Positions 35,457-43,635 of a DNA stretch of 64,000 nucleotides are shown here, in pieces. Every line of letters starts with the position of its first letter. The stretch's first letter is position 1. Below the pieces are notes generated by a model, which worked only from the letters and a program-made list of their open reading frames with translations, did no database searches and was not told the DNA's origin. A program made the position numbers and the translations under genes. Source of the DNA: Sphingomonas sp. Leaf22 (GTDB lineage: Bacteria; Pseudomonadota; Alphaproteobacteria; Sphingomonadales; Sphingomonadaceae). The stretch lies in NCBI RefSeq assembly GCF_001421715.1, contig NZ_LMKP01000012.1:374947-438946 (forward strand), in the 5' to 3' direction.

Positions 35457-36584
35457 ATGAAATGGTTCGGACGCAGGTCCGGGCGCGATGGGTCGCGTCC
35501 GGTATTGGCGCGAGGCGGCGCCGGTGCGGTGCTGTGGCGCGAGGGGAGCGGGCCGGCGGCGGGGGGATGGGCGCAGGGCTATGAGGCGCAGGTGCGCGCG
35601 GCGTATCTGGGCAATCCCATCGCGCAGCGCGCGGTGCGGCTGGTGGCCGAGGGGGTCGCGTCGATGCCGGTCGTGGGCGATGCGCGGGCGGTGGCGCTGG
35701 TCGCGGCGCGATCGGCGGGGCAGGAATTGCTGGAGAGCGTGGGGGCGCAGCTGCTGCTGCACGGCAATGCCTATATCCAGTTGATCGAGGACGGGGCGGG
35801 CGGGATCGGTGAGCTGTATGCGCTGCGCCCCGAGCGGGTGACCGTCGAGGCGGATGCGGCGGGATGGCCGGTCGCGTATCGGTATCGGGTGGGCGACCGC
35901 GTGACGCGGATCGCGGCCGAGGACGGCGCGGGGCGGCCGGCGGTGGTGCATATTCGCGGTTTCCACCCGCTCGACGATCATTATGGGCTGGGGTGTCTGG
36001 GTGCGGCGACAGGCGCGGTGGCGATCCATAACGAGGCGGCACGGTGGAACAAGGCACTGCTCGACAATGCCGCGCGGCCGTCGGGGGCGCTGGTCCATGA
36101 TCCGGGCGATGGCGGGGTGTTGTCGGGCGAACAATATGACCGGCTGCGCGCGCAGATGGACGACGCCTTTGCCGGGGCGGCCAATGCCGGGCGGCCGATG
36201 CTGCTCGACGGGGGCCTCAAATGGCAGGCGATGAGCCTGACGCCCGCGGACATGGATTTCGTCGGGTTGAAGGCACAGGCGGCGCGCGAGATCGCGCTGG
36301 CGTTCGGGGTGCCGCCGATGCTGCTCGGGCTGCCCGGCGACAATACGTTTGCGAATTATCGCGAGGCGAACCGGGCGCTGTGGCGGCAGACGATCGTGCC
36401 CTTGGGCGAGCGGGTGCTGGGTGCCTTGGGGCAGGCGATCGACGGGTGGATCGGGAGCGGGGCGCTGCGCGTCGATCTCGACCGGGTGGTCGCGCTTAGC
36501 GACGAGCGCGACCAGTTGTGGGCGCGGGTGGCGGGGGCGGATTTCCTGACGCCGGAGGAGAAGCGGACGCTCGTGGGGTTGTGA
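35457..36584 (+). CDS. GTA phage portal protein (ORFg3)
   Basis: 375 residues from ATG 35457, with CAGGAGA about eight bases upstream. It matches the HK97-type portal fold: YLGNPIAQRAVRLVAEGVASMPV near the N-terminus, GNAYIQLIEDG, LYALRPERVTVE, RGFHPLDDHYGLGCLGAA, and FGVPPMLLGLPGDNTFANYREANRALWRQTIVPL, the strongly conserved portal block. It forms the ring at the capsid vertex through which DNA passes. Confidence 0.92.
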   Translation: MKWFGRRSGRDGSRPVLARGGAGAVLWREGSGPAAGGWAQGYEAQVRAAYLGNPIAQRAVRLVAEGVASMPVVGDARAVALVAARSAGQELLESVGAQLLLHGNAYIQLIEDGAGGIGELYALRPERVTVEADAAGWPVAYRYRVGDRVTRIAAEDGAGRPAVVHIRGFHPLDDHYGLGCLGAATGAVAIHNEAARWNKALLDNAARPSGALVHDPGDGGVLSGEQYDRLRAQMDDAFAGAANAGRPMLLDGGLKWQAMSLTPADMDFVGLKAQAAREIALAFGVPPMLLGLPGDNTFANYREANRALWRQTIVPLGERVLGALGQAIDGWIGSGALRVDLDRVVALSDERDQLWARVAGADFLTPEEKRTLVGL

Positions 36585-36590
36585 CCGGCC

Positions 36591-36746
36591 CTAGCGGGGC
36601 AGGTCACACGTCATGGTCAGGCGGTCGAAACTGCCGCCGGCCTGGGTGCAACGTTTCCCCTTCAGCACGGGCAGCGCGAAGGTGAAGGCGAGGAGGGCCG
36701 CGCCGAAGGCGGCGAGGATGATGCGCAGGCGGGGTCTCACCGACAC
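36591..36746 (-). CDS. Small membrane or secreted two-cysteine protein, antisense inside the GTA cluster
   Basis: A 51-codon frame from GTG 36746 (or GTG 36740) to TAG 36593-36591. It encodes a basic N-terminus, a hydrophobic helix (IILAAFGAALLAFTFALPVL, residues 9-28) and a tail KRCTQAGGSFDRLTMTCDLP, with C33 and C47 around GGSFD. That pattern resembles small alphaproteobacterial envelope proteins with C-x3-GG-x-F/W-D-x5-C. It lies between the portal stop and the DUF6127-like gene, on the opposite strand, and could easily be missed. A Sec signal or a membrane anchor fits. Function unknown. Confidence 0.5.
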   Translation of the reverse strand: MSVRPRLRIILAAFGAALLAFTFALPVLKGKRCTQAGGSFDRLTMTCDLPR

Positions 36747-36776
36747 GCCGCTAGCACAGATGGCAGGAGACAGGCG

Positions 36777-37085
36777 ATGGGCGACGGGGTGCTGCTGGCG
36801 CAGCTGATGGGACAGGCGGCGGGCGACGGGGCCGACCTGCAGACGCTGCGGGCGATCGCGGAGGAGGCGGGCGAGCTGGGCGCGAGCCGGGCGATGGCGC
36901 GGATCGGGCTGTCGGATGCGGCGGCGGCGGGCGATGTGCAGGAACTGCGCGAGCTGTTGAAGGCGTGGCGCGATGCCAAGCGATCGGCGGTGCGCGCGGC
37001 GCTGGCATGGGTGATGCGAATGGTGTTCGCGCTGCTGCTGGTCGGGATCGCGGTGAAGAGCGGGTGGCCCGAATGGGCGCGGTGA
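36777..37085 (+). CDS. DUF6127-like GTA-associated membrane protein (ORFg3.5 position)
   Basis: 102 residues from ATG 36777, with AGGAGA upstream. A helical N-terminus (LLAQLMGQAAGDGADLQTLRAIAEEAGELGASRAM), a basic patch RDAKRSAVR and one C-terminal membrane helix (VMRMVFALLLVGIAV) are visible. It matches what is called DUF6127 in sphingomonads; the name is from memory and not certain. It lies between portal and protease, where RcGTA has ORFg3.5. Confidence 0.6.
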   Translation: MGDGVLLAQLMGQAAGDGADLQTLRAIAEEAGELGASRAMARIGLSDAAAAGDVQELRELLKAWRDAKRSAVRAALAWVMRMVFALLLVGIAVKSGWPEWAR

Positions 37086-37450
37086 GGTTCGCAGGGTACG
37101 CCGCGATCTTCGGGCGGGCCGACCGGGGCGGCGATGTGGTGCTGCCCGGCGCGCTGACGGCGGTCGGGCGGGTGCCGCTGCTGTGGCAGCATCGGGGCGA
37201 GCCGATCGGGACGGTCGAGCTGGCGGGCGAGGACGCGCGGGGCCTGCGGGTGATCGGTCGGATCGAGGCAGGCGAGGCGGCGCGGCTGGTAGGCTGTGGG
37301 GCGGTGACCGGGCTGTCGTTCGGCTATCGCGCGACGCAGGTGCGGCAGGGGGCGTGGCGGACGATCGCGGCGGCGGAGCTGGTCGAGGTCAGTGTGGTCG
37401 CGCAGCCGATGCAGCCACTGGCGCGGATTCATGCCGTCGAGGACGGGTGA
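37073..37450 (+). CDS. GTA HK97-family prohead protease (ORFg4)
   Basis: 125 residues from ATG 37073; GTG 37082 at the GTGA overlap with the previous gene is an equal candidate. The U35 protease blocks are VRFAGYAAIFGRADRGGDVVLPGAL, the catalytic-His strand PLLWQHRGEPIGTVE and the Ser motif TGLSFGYRA, with ELVEVSVVAQPMQPLARI at the end. It matures the capsid by cleaving scaffold segments. Confidence 0.9.
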   Translation: MGAVRFAGYAAIFGRADRGGDVVLPGALTAVGRVPLLWQHRGEPIGTVELAGEDARGLRVIGRIEAGEAARLVGCGAVTGLSFGYRATQVRQGAWRTIAAAELVEVSVVAQPMQPLARIHAVEDG

Positions 37451-37527
37451 AGCTGCGGTTTCACGATCATTTTTCAACCGAAGGGGTGTCGCAGGTGCGG
37501 CGCCCCTTTTTGCATGGGGAAGACGGT

Positions 37528-38559
37528 ATGACGATCGATACGCTGGTGGGAAGCTTTTCGGGTGTGGGTGTCGGTGGCAGCCGGCCGATGCTGAGCGGGG
37601 CCGCGCCGGGGGGTGGCTTCGGTGCGTTCGTGCGCAGCGGGTCCGAGGTCGAGACCAAGGCGGTGGCGGGGACCAGCGATGCGGCGGGCGGGGTGGGGGT
37701 CCCGCGCGAGATCGATGCGATGATCGGCGCGACGCTGAAGACTGCCAGCCCGATCCGCCGCATCGCGCAGGTGGTGAGCGTCGGCACGGCGGGCTATCGC
37801 AAGCTGGTGACCAGCGGCGGCACGCCGTCGGGCTGGGCGAGCGAGGGCGGCGCGCGGCCGGAAACGGCGACGCCGACCTTCAACGAGATCGCACCGCCGA
37901 TGGGCGAGCTGTACGCCAATCGGGCGGCGAGCCAGGCGATGTTGGATGACGCTGCGTTCGATGTCGAGCAATGGCTGGCGGGCGAGATCGCGAGCGAGTT
38001 CGCTCGGGCCGAGGGGCAGGCGTTCGTCAGCGGCAATGGCGTGGGGCGGCCGCGCGGGTTCCTGAGCGGGCCGACCGCCGTGACCGGCGATGCGACGCGG
38101 GCGTTCGGGACGATGCAATATCTGGCGAGCGGGGCGGCGGCGGACTTTGGCGCCGAGCCGGAGAACCGGCTGATCGATCTGGTCCAGGCGCTGCGCGGAG
38201 CATATCGGCAGGGCGCGACCTTCGTGATGAATGCGCAGACGGCGGCGCGCATCCGCAAGTTCAAGAGTGCCGAGGGCGCGTTCCTGTGGATGCCGGGGCT
38301 GGCGGCGGGGCAGCCCGATACGCTGCTGGGCTATCCGGTGGTCGAGGCGGAGGACATGCCGGACATCGCGGCGGGCAGTTTCCCGATCGCGTTCGGCAAT
38401 TTCAAGGCGGGGTATCTGATCACCGAGCGCGCCGAGACGCAGATCCTGCGCGATCCCTATTCGAACAAGCCGTTCGTCCACTTCTACGCGACCAAGCGCG
38501 TCGGCGGGGCGGTGGTCAATTCGGAGGCGATCAAGCTGCTCAAGATCGCGGCGGCGTGA
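37528..38559 (+). CDS. GTA major capsid protein (ORFg5, HK97 fold)
   Basis: 343 residues from ATG 37528. The mature-domain start TSDAAGGVGVPREIDAMIG, PIRRIAQVVSVGT, the E-loop region GTPSGWASEGGARPET, and VVEAEDMPDIAAGSFPIAFGNFKAGYLITERAETQILRDPYSNKP are diagnostic of HK97-like capsids. Only about 45 residues precede the mature core, so the N-terminal scaffold domain is much shorter than usual even though a prohead protease is kept. Confidence 0.93.
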   Translation: MTIDTLVGSFSGVGVGGSRPMLSGAAPGGGFGAFVRSGSEVETKAVAGTSDAAGGVGVPREIDAMIGATLKTASPIRRIAQVVSVGTAGYRKLVTSGGTPSGWASEGGARPETATPTFNEIAPPMGELYANRAASQAMLDDAAFDVEQWLAGEIASEFARAEGQAFVSGNGVGRPRGFLSGPTAVTGDATRAFGTMQYLASGAAADFGAEPENRLIDLVQALRGAYRQGATFVMNAQTAARIRKFKSAEGAFLWMPGLAAGQPDTLLGYPVVEAEDMPDIAAGSFPIAFGNFKAGYLITERAETQILRDPYSNKPFVHFYATKRVGGAVVNSEAIKLLKIAAA

Positions 38560-38613
38560 TCGAGCGGGGCGGAGCGATCCTCCGCCCCTGCTTCCTCGAA
38601 CTGGGAGAATATC

Positions 38614-39108
38614 ATGAGCGCAGCGCCTTTTCCGGCGGCGGCGATCGCGGGGGTGCGCGCGGCGGCGCGGGACTATCTGCGGATCACGGGCAGTGCCGAG
38701 GATGCGGTGATCGATCGGCTGGCGGCGACCGCGCTGGCGCTGGCCGAGGCCTATACCGGGACCGCGATCCTCGCGCGGCCGCACGAGGCGATGATGGCGG
38801 CGAGCGGCGAGTGGCGGGCGTTGCCGGTGGGACCGGTCAGCGCGATCGTCGCGGTCGCGCCGGTCACGGCGATCGATATCGATGCCGACGGGACGGGTTG
38901 GGTGCGGATGGCGGCGGCCAGCCCGGTGCACTTCACCGCCGGGATTGCGGCGAATTGGGAGGCGGTACCGGCGGCGGTCGCGCAAGGGGTGGTGGTGCTG
39001 GTCGCGCACCTGTTCGATCAGCGGACGGCGAGTGGCGCGCCCCCGGCAGCGGTCGGGGCGCTGTGGCGGCCGTGGCGGCGGATGCAACTGACCGGGGCGC
39101 GGCGATGA
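38614..39108 (+). CDS. GTA head-tail connector (ORFg6, gp6-like)
   Basis: A 164-residue protein. The N-terminal helices (AAARDYLRITGSAEDAVIDRLAATALALAEAYTG) are the classic head-tail adaptor start, and VAQGVVVLVAHLFDQR near the end is the family's second conserved block. It joins the portal to the tail stopper. ATGA overlap with the next gene. Confidence 0.88.
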   Translation: MSAAPFPAAAIAGVRAAARDYLRITGSAEDAVIDRLAATALALAEAYTGTAILARPHEAMMAASGEWRALPVGPVSAIVAVAPVTAIDIDADGTGWVRMAAASPVHFTAGIAANWEAVPAAVAQGVVVLVAHLFDQRTASGAPPAAVGALWRPWRRMQLTGARR

Positions 39109-39308
39109 GGGCGGCGCTGGTGCGGGGCACGGCGGTGGCCGAGCAGCGAGCGGCCGAGATGCGGGCGCGGGTGGTGGCAACAGCGGCGGCGGTGCCGGGA
39201 GTGCGGGCCGAAGCGGTCGACGACGCGGTGGTGCTGTCGGGCAAGGGGCTGACGCGCCGGACGATCGTCGATCCGCGGTTGCAGGATATCGCGGGGTGGG
39301 GGCGATGA
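39105..39308 (+). CDS. Short GTA head-closure candidate (ORFg7 position)
   Basis: 67 residues overlapping both neighbours by ATGA. The sequence (helical AEQRAAEMRARVVATAAAV, then beta-like VVLSGKGLTRRTIVDPRLQDIAG) is compatible with the small HK97 gp10-type stopper, but shorter than RcGTA ORFg7. Identity rests mainly on position. Confidence 0.65.
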   Translation: MRAALVRGTAVAEQRAAEMRARVVATAAAVPGVRAEAVDDAVVLSGKGLTRRTIVDPRLQDIAGWGR

Positions 39309-39685
39309 TCGCGGGGACGCTGTTGCAGGCGATGCTGGTCGCTCGGCTGCGGGGCGTGCTGACCGGAGCGAGCGTGTTCGATGCGCCGCCGGTGCGTGCC
39401 GCGCGGCCCTTTGTCGTGGTCGACATGCCGGTGCTGTCGGATTGGGGAACCAAGGACGCCGCCGGGCGCGAGGGGCGGGTGGTCGTGCAGCTGTTCGACG
39501 ATGGCGAGGTGCCGGTGCGGCTGCGGACGCTGGCGGCTGCGGCGGAAGGGGCGGTGCTGGCCGCGCCTGCGGCTCTGGCGGGGTGGCGGATCGTCAGTCT
39601 GGTGTTCGTGCGCAGCCGGGTGGTGCGCGACGGCAAGGGCTGGATCGGGTCGGTCGAGTTTCGGGTGCGGATGCTGGCGGGGTGA
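39305..39685 (+). CDS. GTA tail-completion protein, DUF3168 (ORFg8)
   Basis: 126 residues from ATG 39305. DUF3168 features are GASVFDAPPVRAARPFVVVDMPVLSDWGTKDAAGREG, then VVQLFDDGEVPVRLRTLAAAAEGAV and WRIVSLVFVRSRVVRDGKGW. It sits at the head-tail junction in tailed phages. Overlaps the preceding stop. Confidence 0.88.
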   Translation: MIAGTLLQAMLVARLRGVLTGASVFDAPPVRAARPFVVVDMPVLSDWGTKDAAGREGRVVVQLFDDGEVPVRLRTLAAAAEGAVLAAPAALAGWRIVSLVFVRSRVVRDGKGWIGSVEFRVRMLAG

Positions 39686-39709
39686 GGGGAATGGCTTTTC
39701 CGCACGGTC

Positions 39710-39853
39710 GTACCCCGGCGTAGGCCGGGGTCCAGTTGCGGCACGGTTCTGAAGACAAAGCAGCGTCCCCCAACCGGGCCCCGGCCTTCGCCGGGGTACG
39801 AGTGGAGGAAAGGTGGCGCCGGTGGCTCTGGATCCCCGCCTTCGCGGGGATAC
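39710..39853. repeat. REP-like doublet plus a third unit
   Basis: A 90-bp doublet (39710-39799) with GTACCCCGGCGTAGGCCGGG and its inverted partner CCCGGCCTTCGCCGGGGTAC is followed by a further unit, GATCCCCGCCTTCGCGGGGATAC, at 39831-39853. Located in the gap between ORFg8 and the tail tube gene. Confidence 0.8.
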
Positions 39854-39897
39854 GCCGGAGGCGGGGCGGCGAGCATCATCAACATCGGGAGAATGAC

Positions 39898-40305
39898 ATG
39901 GCGGCAGAGAAGGGGAGTGCGTTCCTGCTGAAGATCGGGAACGGGGCGGTGCCGGTGGCCTATGCGACGGTCGCGGGGCTGCGCACGACGCAGTTGAGCG
40001 TCAATGGCGAGGCGGTGGCAATCACCAGCAAGGATTCGGGCGGGTGGCGCGAATTGCTGTCGGGCGCGGGCGTGCGGTCGGTCAGCGTGTCGGGGGCGGG
40101 GGTGTTCACCGGTTCGGTGGCGGAGGTCCGGCTGCGGAGCAACGCGCTGGCCGGCTCGATCGACGACTATCGGCTGACGTTCGAGGGAGGCGAGACGATG
40201 ACCGGGCGGTTCCTCGTCACGCGGCTCGACTATGCCGGCGATTATAATGGCGAGCGCAATTACACGCTGGCGCTCGAATCCTCCGGCCCGGTGGTGTCGG
40301 CATGA
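39898..40305 (+). CDS. GTA major tail tube protein (ORFg9)
   Basis: 135 residues from ATG 39898, with GGGAGA upstream. TP901-1-type tail protein signatures: MAAEKGSAFLLKIGNG, TVAGLRTTQLSVNGEAVAITSKDSGGWRELLSGAGVRSVSVSGAGVF and DYAGDYNGERNYTLALESSG. It polymerises into the tail tube. ATGA overlap with the next gene. Confidence 0.92.
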   Translation: MAAEKGSAFLLKIGNGAVPVAYATVAGLRTTQLSVNGEAVAITSKDSGGWRELLSGAGVRSVSVSGAGVFTGSVAEVRLRSNALAGSIDDYRLTFEGGETMTGRFLVTRLDYAGDYNGERNYTLALESSGPVVSA

Positions 40306-40613
40306 GCGGCGCGGCGAACGCGGCGCGTGGCGAGGCGAGCCTGCGCGTGCGGGGTGAGACGCTGGTGCTGCGGCCCAGTTTCGCGGCGCTGGTCGCGGCG
40401 GAGGGCGAGGTCGGGTCGCTGTTCGCGCTGGTCGAGCGGGCGGCGGCGGGGCGGCTGACGCTGGCCGAACTGGTGGCGCTGCTGTGGCATTGCCTGCGCG
40501 ATCCGGTGGCGATGTCGCGCGAGGAGTTTGCGGAAGGCGTGACGGCGGCCGGGATCGCGGCGGCGACGCCGGCGCTCAAAATGCTGATCGCGCAGATACT
40601 GGGCGGGCGGTGA
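40302..40613 (+). CDS. GTA family tail-assembly protein (ORFg10)
   Basis: 103 residues. AARGEASLRVRGETLVLRPSFAALVAAEGEVGSLFALVERAA is the characteristic start of the gene-transfer-agent family protein. It is thought to act like the lambda gpG tail chaperone on the tape measure. The next chaperone gene starts inside its stop. Confidence 0.88.
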   Translation: MSGAANAARGEASLRVRGETLVLRPSFAALVAAEGEVGSLFALVERAAAGRLTLAELVALLWHCLRDPVAMSREEFAEGVTAAGIAAATPALKMLIAQILGGR

Positions 40614-40801
40614 GTTTTGCCGAGGGCGCGGCGCGGGCGGCCGGGCTGGCGGGGGTGGCGTTCGGGTGGTGCCCGGACGCGTTTTGGGCGGCGACGCCCG
40701 CCGAACTGGGGGCGCTGGTGCAGGTGGTGCGGGGCGATGCGCCCGCCCCCTGCGACCGCGCGACGATCGACACGCTGAAGGAGCGTTTTCCCGATGGATG
40801 A
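40610..40801 (+). CDS. GTA phage tail assembly chaperone (ORFg10.1)
   Basis: 63 residues from GTG 40610, overlapping ORFg10 by four bases (GTGA). The short pattern AGVAFGWCPDAFWAATPAEL is the TAC-type chaperone motif, with its Trp residues. It overlaps the tape measure start by eight bases. Confidence 0.82.
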   Translation: MSFAEGAARAAGLAGVAFGWCPDAFWAATPAELGALVQVVRGDAPAPCDRATIDTLKERFPDG

Positions 40802-41345
40802 GGAAATCGAACGGCTGATCGTGCGCGTGCGCGCCGATACCGCCGGGTTTGCGAGCGACGTGGCGGCGATGCAGGCCAGTCTGGACGGGCCGTTTGCCGG
40901 TGGGGTCGAGCGGGCGGGGCGGGCGATCGAGACCGCGCTGGGCCGCGCGATCCGTACCGGCAAGCTCGATCTGGATGGCCTGCGCGACACGGCGCTGAAA
41001 ATGCTGGCGGAGATCGCGGCGGCGGCGGTGCTGGGTTCGGGCGGTGGCGGCGGTGGCGTGGCGGGTGGGATCGCCGGCGTGCTGGGGGCGCTGGTGAGCG
41101 GCGCGCCGGGGCGGGCGACCGGCGGACCGGTCAGCCCGGCGCGACCGTATCTGGTGGGGGAGCGCGGGCCGGAACTGTTCGTGCCGACCAGCAGCGGACA
41201 GGTGGTGGCGATGCAGGGCGGGCCTGCGCGCGAGGTGCGGGTGGCGATCACGGTGAATGCGCCTGGGCAGGATGCGCCGCGCGCGCTGCAACAATCGAGC
41301 CGGCAGGTCGCGCGCGCGGTGCGCGCCGCGCTGATGGAGGCGTGA
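40794..41345 (+). CDS. GTA short tail tape measure protein (ORFg11)
   Basis: 183 residues from ATG 40794. The N-terminal part (LIVRVRADTAGFASDVAAMQASLDGPFAGGVERAGRAIE) has the coiled, transmembrane-adjacent pattern; a Gly-rich hydrophobic stretch (VLGSGGGGGGVAGGIAGVLGALV) and GERGPELFVPTSSGQVV, common at phage tape-measure C-termini, follow. A short length fits the short GTA tail. Confidence 0.88.
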   Translation: MDEEIERLIVRVRADTAGFASDVAAMQASLDGPFAGGVERAGRAIETALGRAIRTGKLDLDGLRDTALKMLAEIAAAAVLGSGGGGGGVAGGIAGVLGALVSGAPGRATGGPVSPARPYLVGERGPELFVPTSSGQVVAMQGGPAREVRVAITVNAPGQDAPRALQQSSRQVARAVRAALMEA

Positions 41346-41346
41346 G

Positions 41347-43635
41347 ATGGGGCATTGGCTGGCCGATAAACGGACGGTGCAGGAAGAGGGCGTATTGACG
41401 CGGTTCGATCCGGTGTACTGGACCGTCGATTTTCCGCGACCGATGATGGCGTCGGTGGTGACGACCGCGCCGGATGCGCTGCGGGTGACATGCGTATTCT
41501 ATCGGCGCGACGATCTGGCGGGGCTGATCTGGGCGTCGGAGGATCGGCACGACCATGTGTTGCTGCGCTACGCGACGTCGCGTGATTATCGCGACTGCCG
41601 GTTGCGGTTTCGCTGGCGCTCGGGAGGAGTCCGGCCGCTCGATGCGACCCATGGGCCGGTGCTGACGATCGAGGGGCGCGATGCCGGGGGTGTCGCGCGC
41701 GCCTGGTATGTACGGCTGTGGAACTATGCCACGGGTACACCCGACGATGCGGAGATCGCGATCGATTTCGCGAATGTCGTCGGCGGGTACCGGTTGCCCG
41801 ACGATGCCGTGCCGGTATGGGCGGGCGATGTCGACCGCATGTTCGTGTCGCTGGTGCCGCCGGACTATGATGCGGGGGACGGGTTTCTCAGCAGCCCGGC
41901 GGAGGGCTGGGTCGAGCTGTCGGCGATCCGGTGCGACGGGCCGGGATCGGTGCTGGCGATCGGCGAGGTCGTGGTGCCCGAACATGGGCTGCGCATCGCG
42001 AGCGGGTATGACGATAGCTATCACCTGACGCCCGCGCGGTTGCTGCACAATGCGCTGCGGCTGGGGTATCGTGGTGCCCTCGTCCATTATGTGGGCATGA
42101 GCCATTATTTCCGGCTCGAACGGTCGGGGAACGGGCTGTTCGTGTCGCTGGCCGGGGGCGTGCTGAACGGCCCTTGCGTGGCGTGGCATCGCGACTTCGC
42201 GGCGCGTGCCGACGCGCTGGGCTATGATGTGATCTGGTCGCTTAGTTACGAGGTGTTCGACGCGCATTGCTGGGGCGACTGGAAACAGCGGGCGAGCGAC
42301 GGGTCGCCAGCGCTGACCGGATGGGTGCCGCCATCGACATTGCTGTCGCCAGCGCATGGCGGGGCGATGGCGTATTTGCAGGCGGTGGCGCGGGCGTTCG
42401 TCGGGATCGCGCGCGCGGCGGGGGGCAAGGGGCGGTTTCAGGTCGGCGAACCATGGTGGTGGGTGACGACCGATCATCGCATCTGCCTGTACGATGCGGC
42501 GGCGAAGGCGGCGCTGGGCGGCAATCCGGTGGTGATCGAAGATGTGCGCGGCGAGTTGACCGTGGCGAAGCGGGCGGTGCTCGACCGGGCGGGGCAATTG
42601 CTGGCGGCATCGACGGCGGCTTTGGTCGCGGCGGCGCGCGGGGCGGGGGCGGAACAGGCGCTGTTGCTCGCCTATCTGCCGACGATCCTTGATGCCGCCA
42701 GTCCGCAGGTGAAGCGGGCCAATATGCCGGTCGGCTGGGCGAAGCCGGCGTTCGATGTGCTGCAACTGGAGGATTATGACTGGGCGGCGACCGGCAATGT
42801 CGGATTGACCGCGCGCGGGGTGAGCGCGGCGGGGGCACGGCTCGGCTATCCGGTCGATGAGCAGCATTATTTTTCGGGCTTCGTGCTGCGGCCCGAGGAT
42901 CGTGGCCAGTGGCCGGCGATCACGGCGGCGGCGGAGGTCGCGCGCGGGCGCGCCGTGGCGGAGACGTTCGTCTGGGCGCTGCCGCAGGTGTTGCGCGACG
43001 GGTTCACCTATTTCGAGGAGGAGGGGGCGATGGAGGCGTATGATGACGTGCGCTTTCCGCTGGCGCTGGGCGCGCAGGCGGAGGTGATGCCGGAAACCTC
43101 GACCGCGATCGCGGTTGGGGCCGGGGGTGCCGAGGCGCGCAATGTTGATTGGGCCGAGCCGCGGACGCGCTATGATGTCGGGCCAGGGGTGCGGTCGGAG
43201 CGCGATGTGGCGGTGCTGCTCGATTTCTTTCGGGCACGGCTGGGGCCGGCGCGGGCGTTCCGGTTGCAGGATCCGTTCGATCACGCGACGGGGGTGCCGC
43301 CCGCGTTCGGCGACGTGGCGATCGGGACCGGCGACGGGGTGACGACGCGCTTCGCGCTGGTGAAGCGATACGGGGCGATGGTGCGGCGGATCACCCGGCC
43401 GGTGGCGGGCAGCGTGCGGGTCGGCGTCGGCGGGGTCGAGACGCAGGGCTTTGCGGTGGTCGCCGGCGGCTGGGTGCAGCTCGATGTCGCACCGGCGAGG
43501 GGTGTGGCGATAACGGCGGGGTTCGCGTTCGACGTGGCCGTACGCTTTGCCGAGGACCGGTTGCAGGTGGCGCGCGCGACCTTTGGCGCGGCGAGTGCCG
43601 CCAGCGTGCCGCTGATCGAGGTGCGCGAGCCATGA
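41347..43635 (+). CDS. GTA ORFg12: DUF2460 distal tail protein fused to a large N-terminal hydrolase-like domain
   Basis: 762 residues, against about 210 for RcGTA ORFg12. The DUF2460 unit begins near residue 565 (DDVRFPLALG, RNVDWAEPRTRYDVGPGVRSERDVAVLLDFFRARLGPARAFRLQD). The preceding 560 residues contain a lectin-like beta region and then a segment suggestive of a TIM-barrel glycosidase, with GYDVIWSLSYE (E302), FQVGEPWWW (E368) and FDVLQLEDYDW (E475). The hydrolase assignment is inference. The neighbouring ORFg15-like protein lacks the TIM barrel known in RcGTA, so the domain may have moved. Confidence 0.8.
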   Translation: MGHWLADKRTVQEEGVLTRFDPVYWTVDFPRPMMASVVTTAPDALRVTCVFYRRDDLAGLIWASEDRHDHVLLRYATSRDYRDCRLRFRWRSGGVRPLDATHGPVLTIEGRDAGGVARAWYVRLWNYATGTPDDAEIAIDFANVVGGYRLPDDAVPVWAGDVDRMFVSLVPPDYDAGDGFLSSPAEGWVELSAIRCDGPGSVLAIGEVVVPEHGLRIASGYDDSYHLTPARLLHNALRLGYRGALVHYVGMSHYFRLERSGNGLFVSLAGGVLNGPCVAWHRDFAARADALGYDVIWSLSYEVFDAHCWGDWKQRASDGSPALTGWVPPSTLLSPAHGGAMAYLQAVARAFVGIARAAGGKGRFQVGEPWWWVTTDHRICLYDAAAKAALGGNPVVIEDVRGELTVAKRAVLDRAGQLLAASTAALVAAARGAGAEQALLLAYLPTILDAASPQVKRANMPVGWAKPAFDVLQLEDYDWAATGNVGLTARGVSAAGARLGYPVDEQHYFSGFVLRPEDRGQWPAITAAAEVARGRAVAETFVWALPQVLRDGFTYFEEEGAMEAYDDVRFPLALGAQAEVMPETSTAIAVGAGGAEARNVDWAEPRTRYDVGPGVRSERDVAVLLDFFRARLGPARAFRLQDPFDHATGVPPAFGDVAIGTGDGVTTRFALVKRYGAMVRRITRPVAGSVRVGVGGVETQGFAVVAGGWVQLDVAPARGVAITAGFAFDVAVRFAEDRLQVARATFGAASAASVPLIEVREP

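Noticed and set aside
36613..36807. 64-residue plus-strand frame after the portal gene
   Set aside because: Basic, no motif; the opposite strand carries a more convincing small membrane protein frame.
37474..39885. 800-residue minus-strand frame across the GTA head genes
   Set aside because: Antisense shadow in high-GC DNA; Arg/Pro-rich, no motifs.
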